From assembly GCA_965203195.1 (NCBI GenBank), contig OZ241860.1, positions 2,480,001 through 2,544,000 on the forward strand: a stretch of 64,000 nucleotides of DNA. The letters run 5' to 3'. This document shows, one piece after another, positions 18,123-27,600 of the stretch. Each line of letters begins with the position of its first letter. The stretch's first letter is position 1. The position numbers were made by a program, and so were the translations under genes. Under the pieces are notes generated by a model. The model saw only the letters and a list, made by a program, of their open reading frames with translations, did not search any database and was not told where the DNA came from. Source of the stretch: Bin87 sp965203195. Lineage in GTDB: Bacteria; Chloroflexota; Dehalococcoidia; Lucifugimonadales; UBA3495.

Positions 18123-20897
18123 ATGAAACCCTGGTATCAGGTGGTAACGGCCCGCCCCGAGGTGCGGGAAGGGCGTTCTTTCAGTCCGGACGAATTCGCC
18201 ATCGCCCTGGAGCAGGTCAAGGCGGGAACCGCGCCTGCGGATTACACCGACCCGGCGCAGTTCTTTGCCCGCACCTGTTTCACCGGGGCGTTGACCAGTC
18301 ACAGCGGCATGGTGCTGCGCCGCCTCGCCGGGCAGACGGCGAACACGGCCCCGGCGCTGTCGTTGGTGACCCAGTTCGGGGGCGGCAAGACCCACACCCT
18401 GACTGCGCTGTATCATCTGGCGCAAGCCGGCCCGGACGCCGCCCGGTTTCCCGGCGTTGCCGACCTGATTGACGCCGCCGGCCTCGGCGCGGCGCCGGCG
18501 GCGCGGGTGGGCGTGTTCGTCGGCAACGCCTGGGATCCGTCAGACGGACGGGAAACGCCGTGGATCGACCTGGCGCGGCAGCTGGCCGGCGACGCGGGCG
18601 TAGCCGAGTTGGGCCAGGCGGCCGCCGAGGCGCCGCCCGGCACCGAGGCCCTGGACCGGGTATTCGCCGCCGCCAACGGGCCGGCGCTGCTGCTGTTCGA
18701 CGAAACGCTGAACTTCCTCAACCGCCACCGCAGTATGGCCGAACCCTTCTACGCCTTCCTGCAAAACCTCACCGTGGCCGTTACCGGGTCCCGCTATGCG
18801 GTTGCCGTCATCAGCCTGCCCCGCAGCCAGGTGGAGATGACCGACTGGGATCAGGAATGGCAGGAACGCATCACCAAAGTGGTGAACCGGGTGGCGCAGG
18901 ATCTCATCGCCAACGATGAGTCGGAAATCAGCGAAGTGGTGCGCCGCCGTCTGTTCGCCGATCTGGGTAGCGCGCGGATGCGGCGCAAGGTCGCCAAAAC
19001 CTACGCCGACTGGTGCTTTGAACGCAACGCCCGCCTGCCCGCCGAGTGGACGGCGGTGGACAGCGCCGCCACCGACGCCAAAGCGCAGGAGTTCCTGCGC
19101 GGCCGTTTTGAAGCTTGCTATCCATTCCACCCGGCCACCCTGTCCGTGTTTCAGCGCAAGTGGCGCGCGGTGCCGCAGTTCCAGCAAACCCGGGGCGCCC
19201 TGGCAATGCTGGCGCAGTGGATTTCGCTGGCGTCCCGGGAACAGTTCAGGCAAGCGCGCAACGAGCCGCTGATTACGCTGGGTTCCGCGCCGCTACACGA
19301 TGCGACTTTCCGCGCCGCGCTGCTGGGGCAGCTGGGCGAGCAGCGGCTGGATGCCGCCATAATGGCGGACCTCGCCGGCGATACCGCCCACGCCCAGGCG
19401 TTGGACGCCGACGCCGTGGGCGCGCTGAGGAACATTCACCGGCGCGTGGGAACTGCGATACTCTTTGAATCGTCCGGCGGGCAGGCGGAAAAGGTGGCTC
19501 ATCTGCCGGAGCTGCGGTTCGCGCTGGGCGAGCCGGAAGTCGAAACGACCACCATTGACAGCGCCGCCAATGCGTTGCAGTCCGCCGGATTTTTTATCCG
19601 CAAAGTGGGCGGGGACGGCTTTCGCATCCATCACCAGGCCACGCTGCAAAAGGTGGTCAGCGACCGGCGGGCCGCGCTGGACGAAGCGACGGAAATCCGG
19701 CCGGCTATGCGCGATCTGGTGCGACAGGAATTTGGCCGGGGCAACGCAATGCCCGTCGTTTGTTTCCCGGACGACAACGCCGCCGTCCCCGACACGCGCC
19801 GGCTGACCGCGGTGGTTATCGACCCGCAAACGGAATGGGATGACGACAAGGCAACGCGGGAGCGCATCCACCGCTGGACGCGGGAACGCGGCAACTCGCC
19901 CCGGCTGTACCCCGGCGCGCTGGTGTGGTGCGTCAAAAAGCCGGGCCGCGAACTGCGGGACAGCATCGCCGACCTGCTCGCCTGGCGAAGGGTGGCCCGC
20001 GATGTTGAGGAAGGACTGCTGGGCAGCGAATTCAGCGACGCCAACCACAGCGAAGTGAACGACAAAGTCCACGAAGCCGGGCAGAACGCCCGCGAAGAAG
20101 TGTGGGCCAGCTACCGATTTCTGGCGTTGCTGGATAAACAAGCCGATGACGATCTCAGGGTCATTGACCTGGGCATCGGACACGCCGGCAACGGAAGCAC
20201 TCTGTGCGGGCGCATCGTGGCCGCGCTCAAATCGGAAGCGCTGGTAAATGACACCGTCGGCGCCCGCTACATCAGCCGGAACTGGCCGCCGGCGTTCCAG
20301 GACAACGGAGCGTGGCCGTTGACCGGCCTGCGGCAAAGCTTCCTGGACGGCGCGCTGACGCGCTTGATGGATCCTGACACTGCACTACGGGCGAAAATCG
20401 CCGAGTTCGTGCGGACGGGTGATTTTGGGTTGGCGTCGGGCGCGACCGCTGACGGCGGGTATGAAAAGGTTTGGCGCCGGGAGGAAGTTCCTGCCGCGGA
20501 CATCGCCTTCGAGAGAGGAGTGTTCCTGCTCACGAAAGCCAAGGCCGAGGAACTTACGCAAGGCCCGACTGTTTCGTCGCAACCCGGCCACGGCGAGCCG
20601 ACGCTGGTGCTGCCGCCTGATATAACGCCGATACCTACCCCGGAGCCCCCAAATCCGCCCCTTACACCGCCAGGCCAAAAAGCCAGGCTGTCCATCACGG
20701 GAACCATACCCCGCGAATCGTGGAACCGGGTAGGCACCAGGCTGATGCCGAAACTGCATGGCAGCGAGGAGATCAACGCCAAGGTCGAGCTGTCGGTCAT
20801 AGTTGGCGCCGAGCAGGCGGAAAGCATAGCAAGCGACCTCCGCCAGGCTATGGACGACCTGGGGCTGGACTTGAAACTGGACATCAACGCTGCGTGA
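18123..20897 (+). CDS. DUF499 AAA+ ATPase (anti-phage operon)
   Basis: A 924-residue ATPase of the DUF499/COG1483 type. Walker A is in VTQFGGGKTHTL (GGGKT at 86-90) and Walker B is LLLFDE (189-194). The middle region LPRSQVEMTDWDQEW and the C-terminal Pro/Thr-rich linker before a final domain (KARLSITGTIPRESWNRV) match the family plan. DUF499 proteins co-occur with DUF1156 methylases and helicases in defence islands and are thought to be the NTPase core of the complex. The ATG has AAGGAG nine bases upstream. It is the last gene of the operon; a 423-bp non-coding stretch follows. Confidence 0.86.
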   Translation: MKPWYQVVTARPEVREGRSFSPDEFAIALEQVKAGTAPADYTDPAQFFARTCFTGALTSHSGMVLRRLAGQTANTAPALSLVTQFGGGKTHTLTALYHLAQAGPDAARFPGVADLIDAAGLGAAPAARVGVFVGNAWDPSDGRETPWIDLARQLAGDAGVAELGQAAAEAPPGTEALDRVFAAANGPALLLFDETLNFLNRHRSMAEPFYAFLQNLTVAVTGSRYAVAVISLPRSQVEMTDWDQEWQERITKVVNRVAQDLIANDESEISEVVRRRLFADLGSARMRRKVAKTYADWCFERNARLPAEWTAVDSAATDAKAQEFLRGRFEACYPFHPATLSVFQRKWRAVPQFQQTRGALAMLAQWISLASREQFRQARNEPLITLGSAPLHDATFRAALLGQLGEQRLDAAIMADLAGDTAHAQALDADAVGALRNIHRRVGTAILFESSGGQAEKVAHLPELRFALGEPEVETTTIDSAANALQSAGFFIRKVGGDGFRIHHQATLQKVVSDRRAALDEATEIRPAMRDLVRQEFGRGNAMPVVCFPDDNAAVPDTRRLTAVVIDPQTEWDDDKATRERIHRWTRERGNSPRLYPGALVWCVKKPGRELRDSIADLLAWRRVARDVEEGLLGSEFSDANHSEVNDKVHEAGQNAREEVWASYRFLALLDKQADDDLRVIDLGIGHAGNGSTLCGRIVAALKSEALVNDTVGARYISRNWPPAFQDNGAWPLTGLRQSFLDGALTRLMDPDTALRAKIAEFVRTGDFGLASGATADGGYEKVWRREEVPAADIAFERGVFLLTKAKAEELTQGPTVSSQPGHGEPTLVLPPDITPIPTPEPPNPPLTPPGQKARLSITGTIPRESWNRVGTRLMPKLHGSEEINAKVELSVIVGAEQAESIASDLRQAMDDLGLDLKLDINAA

Positions 20898-20995
20898 CGG
20901 CAATGACGCCCGCAGTACGATCTGGTTATCGTGGACGATGCCCACTGCACTCGATTCTCGGAATCGACCAGTCGCAGAAATTCCTGACCAGGAAA

Positions 20996-21069
20996 CATTC
21001 CCGCTCCCCACCAGAGGCAAGTCATAGCAAGCACCGGCATCCCATGTCCGCAAAATTCATTTGTCAACA
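20996..21069 (+). repeat. 74-bp direct repeat, copy 1 (left border of the TIR segment)
   Basis: By hand alignment 61 of 74 bases equal those at 22855-22928, same orientation; 11 of the 13 differences are transitions. Both copies end TTTGTCAACA, similar to the inverted repeat of the IS5 element (TGTCAACACGGCC), so they may be solo ends of a related element. Downstream (about 21075-21238) a plus-strand stretch reads like a short gene tail (AYDRLSDRKRKSL, LAIDQAVCDHL) with no start; I cannot identify it. Confidence 0.65.
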
Positions 21070-21320
21070 GGCTATAACGCCTACGACAGGCTGAGCGACC
21101 GGAAGCGCAAATCCCTGCCGAAGGCGAATGAATGCGAGGTGCAACTGGCTATCGACCAAGCGGTCTGTGACCACCTGGAATTCGACAAGGCATTTGCCGC
21201 GATGCCCTCCATCTGCTGGCGCAGGAACCCACGGTAACTGGAAAAACGCTACCAGTACTGACGATGAAAGGAGGTTCATTGATTTTCGTCCCGACTACGT
21301 ATCAGCACGAGGACAAACCG

Positions 21321-21566
21321 ATGACGTGGCACAAGTCTTGGCTGGCCGCCGGCGCGCTGTATCTCGTCAGCGGCGTATTCCTGCTAACCGCAATCACCAT
21401 GCTGGCCATTCTCGTATCGCTAACAAGGGTCGCCGCTCTGAACGGCACAGATGAACTCGTTTCTTACGAAAGCCGCCGTCTGCTCATCGGGCCGCCGATA
21501 CTGTTCACGCTACTCGGCAGCGTGGGCGCAGTGGCGGCAAACCAGATCCAGCCCAACAGGAGGTAA
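21321..21566 (+). CDS. Small two-helix membrane protein, partner of the TIR gene
   Basis: An 81-residue protein with two hydrophobic helices: AGALYLVSGVFLLTAITML near the N-terminus and IGPPILFTLLGSVGAVAA near the C-terminus. The ATG at 21321 has GAGG at a good distance; an upstream in-frame ATG at 21264 lacks hydrophobic logic. The stop codon lies in the ribosome site of the TIR gene, three bases before its ATG, so the two are surely co-translated. It may anchor or regulate the TIR protein. No named family recognised. Confidence 0.65.
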   Translation: MTWHKSWLAAGALYLVSGVFLLTAITMLAILVSLTRVAALNGTDELVSYESRRLLIGPPILFTLLGSVGAVAANQIQPNRR

Positions 21567-21569
21567 ACA

Positions 21570-22148
21570 ATGTTCAACGGCACACTCTACGTCAACGGAG
21601 TGGCAACGCCAACCATCCCTGACATGGAAATCCGGATGATGGCCGCGCTCGATCAGGGCGATGCGCTGGGTAACCTGCTTCCCACGCACGACATATTCAT
21701 TTCACACAAGAGCGACGACAGAATCACGGCTGAATGTCTGGCCCAGTTCATCAGTGCTCAGGACGGCCCGAAATGCTACGTCGACACGCTCGACCCGGAG
21801 GTGTCGGACGATTCCCCGCAACTGGCGAAGTACTTACTCAACGTCATACACAGCTGCAAAGCGTTACTCCCTGTCGTTTCAGCCGAGACGCAACAGTCTT
21901 GGTGGGCCCCTTACGAAATCGGCGCCGCCGATGCCCACGGACGCGGCATTGCGACCGATTTGAAAGTCGCAACGGAAACGCCGAGCTACCTAAAGGTTTG
22001 GCCCGTTCTCTCACAGCCGTTCCAGGCATGCCGCTGGGCTAAATGGTTTTCAAGGCAATGCTACCTGGTCGCCAGGATCCTAGCACTGTTCACTTTCAGG
22101 GGCATTGATCCCATGAGATATGGCAACAAGCGTACCGGGAAGAGGTGA
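21570..22148 (+). CDS. TIR-domain protein (putative NADase effector)
   Basis: A 192-residue protein. Residues 1-38 are a short N-terminal region, then a TIR domain begins THDIFISHKSDD (39-50). It continues CYVDTLD, CKALLPVVS and SWWAPYEIGAA, where Glu116 occupies the position of the catalytic glutamate of TIR NADases. A perfect AGGAGG precedes the ATG. Bacterial TIR proteins in defence islands deplete NAD or make signalling nucleotides after phage recognition (Thoeris, CBASS, TIR-STING). No Sir2/ThsA, cyclase or Argonaute partner lies nearby; only the small membrane protein is linked. Confidence 0.82.
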   Translation: MFNGTLYVNGVATPTIPDMEIRMMAALDQGDALGNLLPTHDIFISHKSDDRITAECLAQFISAQDGPKCYVDTLDPEVSDDSPQLAKYLLNVIHSCKALLPVVSAETQQSWWAPYEIGAADAHGRGIATDLKVATETPSYLKVWPVLSQPFQACRWAKWFSRQCYLVARILALFTFRGIDPMRYGNKRTGKR

Positions 22149-22188
22149 GTCTCGCCGCTGTCCAAGAGAGATCCCTCAACGAAATCAA

Positions 22189-22302
22189 ATGACGACTTCG
22201 TCAAACCCGGAGATGCTCGCCCTGGCGCGCAAATCCAGAGGCAAAACTCAGGCGGCTCTGGCGAAGGCTTCCGGAGCGGTGCAGGAAACTGTAGTGCCGT
22301 AA
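22189..22302 (+). pseudogene. Truncated XRE-type helix-turn-helix fragment
   Basis: A 37-codon open frame beginning MTTSSNPEMLALARKSRGKT and continuing AALAKASGAVQETV. This matches the first two helices of XRE regulators that normally continue into an ImmA/IrrE-type protein (antitoxin/regulator). It stops abruptly, before the recognition helix is complete, so it is a remnant. It may once have regulated the TIR unit. Confidence 0.5.
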
Positions 22303-22411
22303 CGCAGAGAGACACGACCGGCTCCGGCCGACCGTGGTAATGCGACAAGCGCGGTCGCAAGCCCCGCGCTTTGGTCAATGACTGGCCGCAGAATTAGGAC
22401 AGGAGAGCCAA

Positions 22412-22651
22412 ATGACGAAGGAACAAACAGAGATGCATGCCGCTGTGATCAAGTTGATTACAAACTTGGCTCAACGCACAGAATCACACGCAGCGCAATT
22501 CGATGCGAGCACTGGCATCAGAGCGGCGGACGCGATTGCTCCGTTGCTGAAGGCATTGTCGGATTGGAAAGTCATCCACCTCCCTTCATCCTGTTCGCAG
22601 GTCCGCTTTGTACCGCACGACGACGGCATGATCGCTGTTTACCAATGGTGA
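22412..22651 (+). CDS. Small hypothetical protein
   Basis: A 79-residue frame beginning MTKEQTEMHAAVIKLITN, with GGAGAG eight bases before the ATG. The first half is amphipathic helix; the second half (WKVIHLPSSCSQVRFVPH) is beta-like. No family recognised. Base use is less GC-rich than the flanks, consistent with acquired DNA. It could be an antitoxin-like or immunity peptide, but nothing visible proves that. Confidence 0.45.
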   Translation: MTKEQTEMHAAVIKLITNLAQRTESHAAQFDASTGIRAADAIAPLLKALSDWKVIHLPSSCSQVRFVPHDDGMIAVYQW

Positions 22652-22854
22652 AAACTTACTTGCCGTTATGGATCACGCGTGCTTTGTCAATCATCCGGAC
22701 ACCGCATCCAAAGACGACGCCTAACCACGCCGCCCGCCCTCCTCACGTGATGGGCGGGCGGCAACCTCAAGTTGACCACCGAATGACCCAACCCAATTTC
22801 GCCTCGGCGCACTCTAAGCAATGGACAACCCAGACTCATGCGCGGCGTAGGAAT

Positions 22855-22928
22855 CATTCCCGCTCTCCACCAGAGTCAAGCCGTAGCAAGTGTCTGTATC
22901 CCACGTTCGCAAAACCCATTTGTCAACA
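22855..22928 (+). repeat. 74-bp direct repeat, copy 2 (right border of the TIR segment)
   Basis: Second copy of the sequence at 20996-21069, same orientation, ending TTTGTCAACA and followed by CGGCC, which extends the match to the IS5 end. The 1.86-kb segment between the copies contains the membrane/TIR pair, the HTH fragment and the small hypothetical gene. Confidence 0.65.
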
Positions 22929-23039
22929 CGGCCCAGGAAATAGACAATCACCTGGATTACTTGGCCAACGCATAACGCAAAGTGCCGCGCCAGGAACACA
23001 CCCGGCGCGGCGCAGCCGAAATCCACACCGGGTATGCAC

Positions 23040-23112
23040 TGCGGAAACCGCTCACGAAAGTGACGGAATGCGCAAAGCGCTCCCAGGACACACCGAGTTT
23101 TGAATAACCCTA
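23040..23112 (+). repeat. Dispersed repeat, copy B
   Basis: Inverted partner of the repeat at 9403-9474, with an identical 20-bp end (CCGAGTTTTGAATAACCCTA). It marks the right edge of the accessory region. The interval 22652-24081 otherwise holds no gene I can support; it is intergenic repeat DNA. Confidence 0.65.
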
Positions 23113-23154
23113 AACGCCCGGGCAGCGTTTCCAATCGGGTGGTTTGATTTTTAC

Positions 23155-23219
23155 CGTCATTCCGGCGCAAGCCGGCATCCGGTCGTTTCCAGTGGACTTC
23201 GGCTTTCGCCGGAGCGACT
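23155..23219. repeat. REP-like extragenic palindromic element
   Basis: CGTCATTCCGGCGCAAGCCGG and a facing CGGCTTTCGCCGGAGCGA form an imperfect dyad. The same words recur at 26181-26286 and 57028-57131, so this is a genome-wide intergenic repeat. Confidence 0.6.
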
Positions 23220-23808
23220 AGATTATGGCCAAACCATCTAAAAAGAAACGCTACCAGAAAATTCGGGTAGCCGAGCCGCAGGAACACGGCCTAACCTTTG
23301 TCGGAACCCTCTCCACAGCTGGCCCCGTCTCGCCCCCGTTTCATTCGACGGATCGGGCGTCTTTGCCAGCCAGCGGGTGTCACCACCGTGCCGTGCCGGA
23401 TAACCCGTCGGTTTGCCGGAACAGGCCCTGCGCCTGATCTTGCTTGCCGCCAGGCCGTCTGGGACATGGAAAATTAGGACACTTTTTCACGCATCACGCT
23501 CTCAGGCCGTAGCGCCGACAACCTGGAAAACTCCGGTTGCCCGAACAATCCCCCGGTGTCCCCTTACCAATCACTCGTCAACTTCCAATCGCTAACCACC
23601 AATCGCCCAACCCACCGAAAAGGAGCTTCCTTCCAAATGACAACCGCCGCCCTGCCCCCAACCGCCCGCCGCCTCTTGCCGCCGCTATGTCCCCGCCTGT
23701 CGGAACCCCTTCCTGACCGAAACCGCCCCGTGAATTAAGCCGTGTCGGTGAAATAAGGCGCGTCGTCAAACGCCTTCTTCCGTCGCTCCGGCGGCACAGC
23801 GTAATCAC

Positions 23809-23907
23809 CCGTCGCTCCGGCGGGCACCGGAATCCGGGCCTCCCGTCCACCTGCTCCGCGGCAGTGGGCGGCTGTCCCGGATTCCGGCGCCCGCCGGCGA
23901 TGACAGG
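23809..23907. repeat. REP-like inverted repeat pair
   Basis: GTCGCTCCGGCGGGCACCGG followed by AATCCGGG on the left faces CCCGGATTCCGG and CGCCCGCCGGCGATGACAGG on the right, forming a long imperfect hairpin in the non-coding stretch before the ABC transporter genes. Confidence 0.55.
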
Positions 23908-24081
23908 TGACTTCACGACGCGCCCTGGGTAGTTTAGCCACCAGCCCGCCGCGCCGGCGCGACGGGTAAATATCAAACCACATTGGAAACGCGCCGCCGC
24001 CGGGCACGGCAGGGTTGCCAGCCCGCCCGCTTTACGCTACGCTACGCCCCGCACGCATCATCGCGAGGGGGGAACGCCGCC

Positions 24082-25097
24082 GTGACTACCGCCGCCGCTG
24101 CGCCGCCGCAGCCCATCCTGGAAGTCAAAGACCTCCAAACCTACTTCTTTACCCGCACCGGCACCGTCAAAGCGGTGGACGGCGTGAGCTTCGAGCTGTA
24201 TCCCGGCGAAACCCTCGGCGTCGTCGGCGAATCCGGCTCCGGCAAAAGCATGACCTCCCTGTCCATTATGGGCCTCGTCCCCGGCCCCGCCGGCCGCATC
24301 GTCGGCGGCCAGATTCTTTACAAGGGCGAGGACCTGCTGCAAAAATCCGCCGCCGAAATGCGCCAGATCCGCGGCAAGGAAATCTGTATGATCCTCCAGG
24401 ATCCGATGACCTCCCTCAATCCGGTGTACACCGTGGGCAACCAGGTCATCGAAACCCTCCGGCAAAACGAGGAAAGCCGCAGCGCCGGCCTGCGCGCCCG
24501 GGCCATTGAACTGCTGGAAAAGGTGAAAATCCCGGCCGCCGAATCCCGCTTCAGCAACTTCCCCCACCAGATGTCCGGCGGTATGCGCCAGCGCGTCGTC
24601 GGCGCCATCGCCGTAGCCGGCTCCCCCAACCTGCTGATCGCCGACGAAGCCACCACCTCCCTGGACGCCACCATCCAGTACCAGTACCTGGCGCTGCTCA
24701 AGGAGCTCCAGCAGGACACCGGAATGGCCATCATCTTTATCACCCACGACTTCGGCATCGTCGCCAAAATGTGCGACCGGGTCGCCGTGATGTATGCCGG
24801 ACGGGTCGCCGAAATCGCCGACGTGCGGGAACTGTTCAACAACCCCCAGCATCCCTACACGGAAGCCCTGATGCGTTCCGTCCCCAATGTGGACGAGGAT
24901 GTGGATTTCCTCTACTCCATTGAAGGCCAGCCCCCGGCCCTGGACGACCTGCCGCCGGGCTGTTCCTTCGCCGACCGCTGCCCCTATGTCTTTGACCACT
25001 GCCGCGCGGAGTTCCCGCCGGGAGTCGCCATCAGTGAACGCCACATGGCAACCTGCTGGCGACTGGCCCCGGAGTTCCAGAACAAGGAGGGCCGCTG

Positions 25098-25098
<1 letters not shown>
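24082..25098 (+). CDS. oppD: Oligopeptide/dipeptide ABC transporter ATP-binding protein (OppD/DppD type)
   Basis: A 338-residue ATPase that powers peptide (or nickel/opine-type) import from the cytoplasmic face. Walker A is GESGSGKSM, the signature is MSGGMRQRVV, Walker B is LLIADEATTSLD, and the switch His is in IFITHDFG. The C-terminal oligopeptide-transporter domain is shown by CSFADRCPYVFDHC, where cysteines bind an Fe-S cluster in some members. Start taken as GTG 24082, after GAGGGGGGA; upstream codons read through repeat DNA. Its stop overlaps the next gene (TGATG). No permease or binding-protein gene is in the window, so the partner genes are elsewhere. Confidence 0.9.
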
Positions 25099-26126
<1,028 letters not shown>

Positions 26127-26180
26127 GGCATATCGCGGCGTGGCGTCAATTTACGATCGCCATCGTCCTGCGCCCGTTTC

Positions 26181-26286
26181 AGCCATTCCGGCGCCAGCCG
26201 GAACGGGGGCGTCAGCGGCGGAAATTGCTCTGCTCCTGGCGTGGCTTGTGGAGTAGCCTGGGTTTCGGCTTTCGCCGGAACGACGG
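26181..26286. repeat. REP-like extragenic palindromic element
   Basis: AGCCATTCCGGCGCCAGCCGG on the left and GGTTTCGGCTTTCGCCGG on the right face each other; same family as the elements at 23.2 and 57.1 kb. The rest of the 26127-26448 gap shows no gene. Confidence 0.55.
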
Positions 26287-26448
26287 CGAATACATCCCAC
26301 AGCCCTGGCCGAATGCGCCGGCGACCGGCGGCATCAATTCGCCCCGGTGCGCCAAAGGCATCAATTCCCCCCAGCTCGGACGTGACGGCAACAATCGCAA
26401 TGCGGGTTGCGAGTTTGCCCGCTATGCCGGGGTGGCAGCGTTAACCGG

Positions 26449-26703
26449 CTACCTCTCGTCGCCGTCCTCATCCAGGATTGCCGCCTGCTCTGGGGTAAGC
26501 GACGCCCCACGCCGTTCCAGCTCTTGCTTGATGCGCCGGCGCTCCTGCTTACGAATCCGGCGCCGGCGCCGTTCTGACCACCATTCCACCGTGTCTTTGG
26601 CTGCGAAAAACATCAGATAACCTCCGTACAGCGTGAGCGCAACAGGGAACAGCAGCAGCGTCCCCACGATAATTATCCCGTATCCCCGGTCGGAATCCCG
26701 CAT
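26449..26703 (-). CDS. Small membrane protein, tandem paralogue 2
   Basis: An 84-residue protein. One or two hydrophobic helices (GIIIVGTLLLFPVALTLYGG, then YLMFFAAK) are followed by a very basic stretch (WWSERRRRRIRKQERRRIKQ) and an acidic tail (LDEDGDER). It is almost identical to the C-terminal 80 residues of the next gene upstream, five bases away, so it arose by tandem duplication. Function unknown; the Arg-rich segment could bind nucleic acid or lipid head groups. Confidence 0.6.
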   Translation of the reverse strand: MRDSDRGYGIIIVGTLLLFPVALTLYGGYLMFFAAKDTVEWWSERRRRRIRKQERRRIKQELERRGASLTPEQAAILDEDGDER

Positions 26704-26708
26704 TGCCC

Positions 26709-27050
26709 CTAGTCGTCGTCCGGCTTGCCGTCCAGAATTTCGGCCAGCTCCGGGGTAAGCGGCACCCCACGCCGTTCCAACTCCTGCTTGATGCGCCGGC
26801 GCTCCTGCTTACGAATCCGCCGCCGGCGCCGTTCCGACCACCATTCCACCGTGTCTTTGGCCGCGAAAAACATCAGATACCCTCCGCACAGCGTGAGCGC
26901 AACGGGGAACAGCAGCAACGTCCCCACGATGATTATCCCCGTCTCTCCCCCACTGGTCAATTCGTAGAGGAACCCGACCACAGGCCACCCGCCGCAGGAA
27001 CCGCAGCGCCCGAGCAGAACGGCCAGCAGCATACTGGCGCTGACCGCCAT
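26709..27050 (-). CDS. Small membrane protein, tandem paralogue 1
   Basis: About 113 residues from the ATG at 27050 (GAAGGG upstream); the frame is open to a TTG at 27131, which lacks a good ribosome site. It adds an N-terminal hydrophobic segment (AVSASMLLAVLLG) to the module shared with its paralogue: IIIVGTLLLFPVALTL, WWSERRRRRIRKQERR and an acidic end. DNA identity between the two copies is high over about 220 bp, implying recent duplication or gene conversion. Unknown function. Confidence 0.58.
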   Translation of the reverse strand: MAVSASMLLAVLLGRCGSCGGWPVVGFLYELTSGGETGIIIVGTLLLFPVALTLCGGYLMFFAAKDTVEWWSERRRRRIRKQERRRIKQELERRGVPLTPELAEILDGKPDDD

Positions 27051-27140
27051 TGACCCTTCAAACAGCCGCCAGGCGCCGCGCCGGCGGACATCCCTGTCCC
27101 CTTCCAATTCCGTTCCGCCCTGGCGCCTCAATTCCTTGCC

Positions 27141-27533
27141 CTATCCTATTTTACTCTTGCCCGACGCGCCACCGCGCGGCCCTGTCCGGCAGCGCCGGCT
27201 GATGCGGTAGCGGTTGCGCGCCACCAAGCGATAAGCCGGCTGCCCAATCCGACTGAAACCCGGCAGCCAGAACAACGGCGCCAGCGGCCACAATGCCGGC
27301 AGCCGCAGCGTCAGCCCCCGAAAAGCGTAAAACCCCCACTGCGGGCGGGCACCGCTGTCATCCAGGCAGGCTTCATCCGCCAGTCGGGCCGCCGGCAACG
27401 ACGCCGGCAGCGCGACCGCAACGCGAAAATCCGTCCACCGCACCCGCCGGAACCAGTCCAGACGCCGCAGGACGCCCACTGCCGCCGCGCAAAACCCGCA
27501 GTCGCCATCGTAGTAAAAGATAGCCGGCCGCAT
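27141..27533 (-). CDS. DUF393 (DCC family) thiol-disulfide-like protein
   Basis: A 130-residue protein starting MRPAIFYYDGDCGFCAAAV. The DxDCxxC signature (Cys12, Cys15) defines the DCC/DUF393 family, a short thioredoxin-like group of uncertain redox role. A C-terminal segment PLFWLPGFSRIGQPAYRLVARNR matches the family's second conserved region. The tail is rich in Arg/Gly. It is 91 bp upstream (in transcription) of the small membrane genes, so it may share a transcript with them. Confidence 0.8.
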   Translation of the reverse strand: MRPAIFYYDGDCGFCAAAVGVLRRLDWFRRVRWTDFRVAVALPASLPAARLADEACLDDSGARPQWGFYAFRGLTLRLPALWPLAPLFWLPGFSRIGQPAYRLVARNRYRISRRCRTGPRGGASGKSKIG

Positions 27534-27600
27534 AATGAATACCGCATAACAACGAGGACGCCGGCCCGGCCGCCCCTTTCGTTTCGTCTCGGCGTTCCGG

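Noticed and set aside
11052..20897. A complete BREX or DISARM system
   Set aside because: Only helicase, methylase and ATPase are present; pglZ, brxA, drmB and drmC are not found on either strand in the window.
21321..22148. A Thoeris system
   Set aside because: A TIR gene is present, but no Sir2/SLOG ThsA-type partner; the linked gene encodes a small membrane protein.
23225..23437. A 70-codon ORF beginning MAKPSKKKRYQKIRV
   Set aside because: No ribosome site, it lies within REP-like repeat DNA, and the second half looks non-coding.
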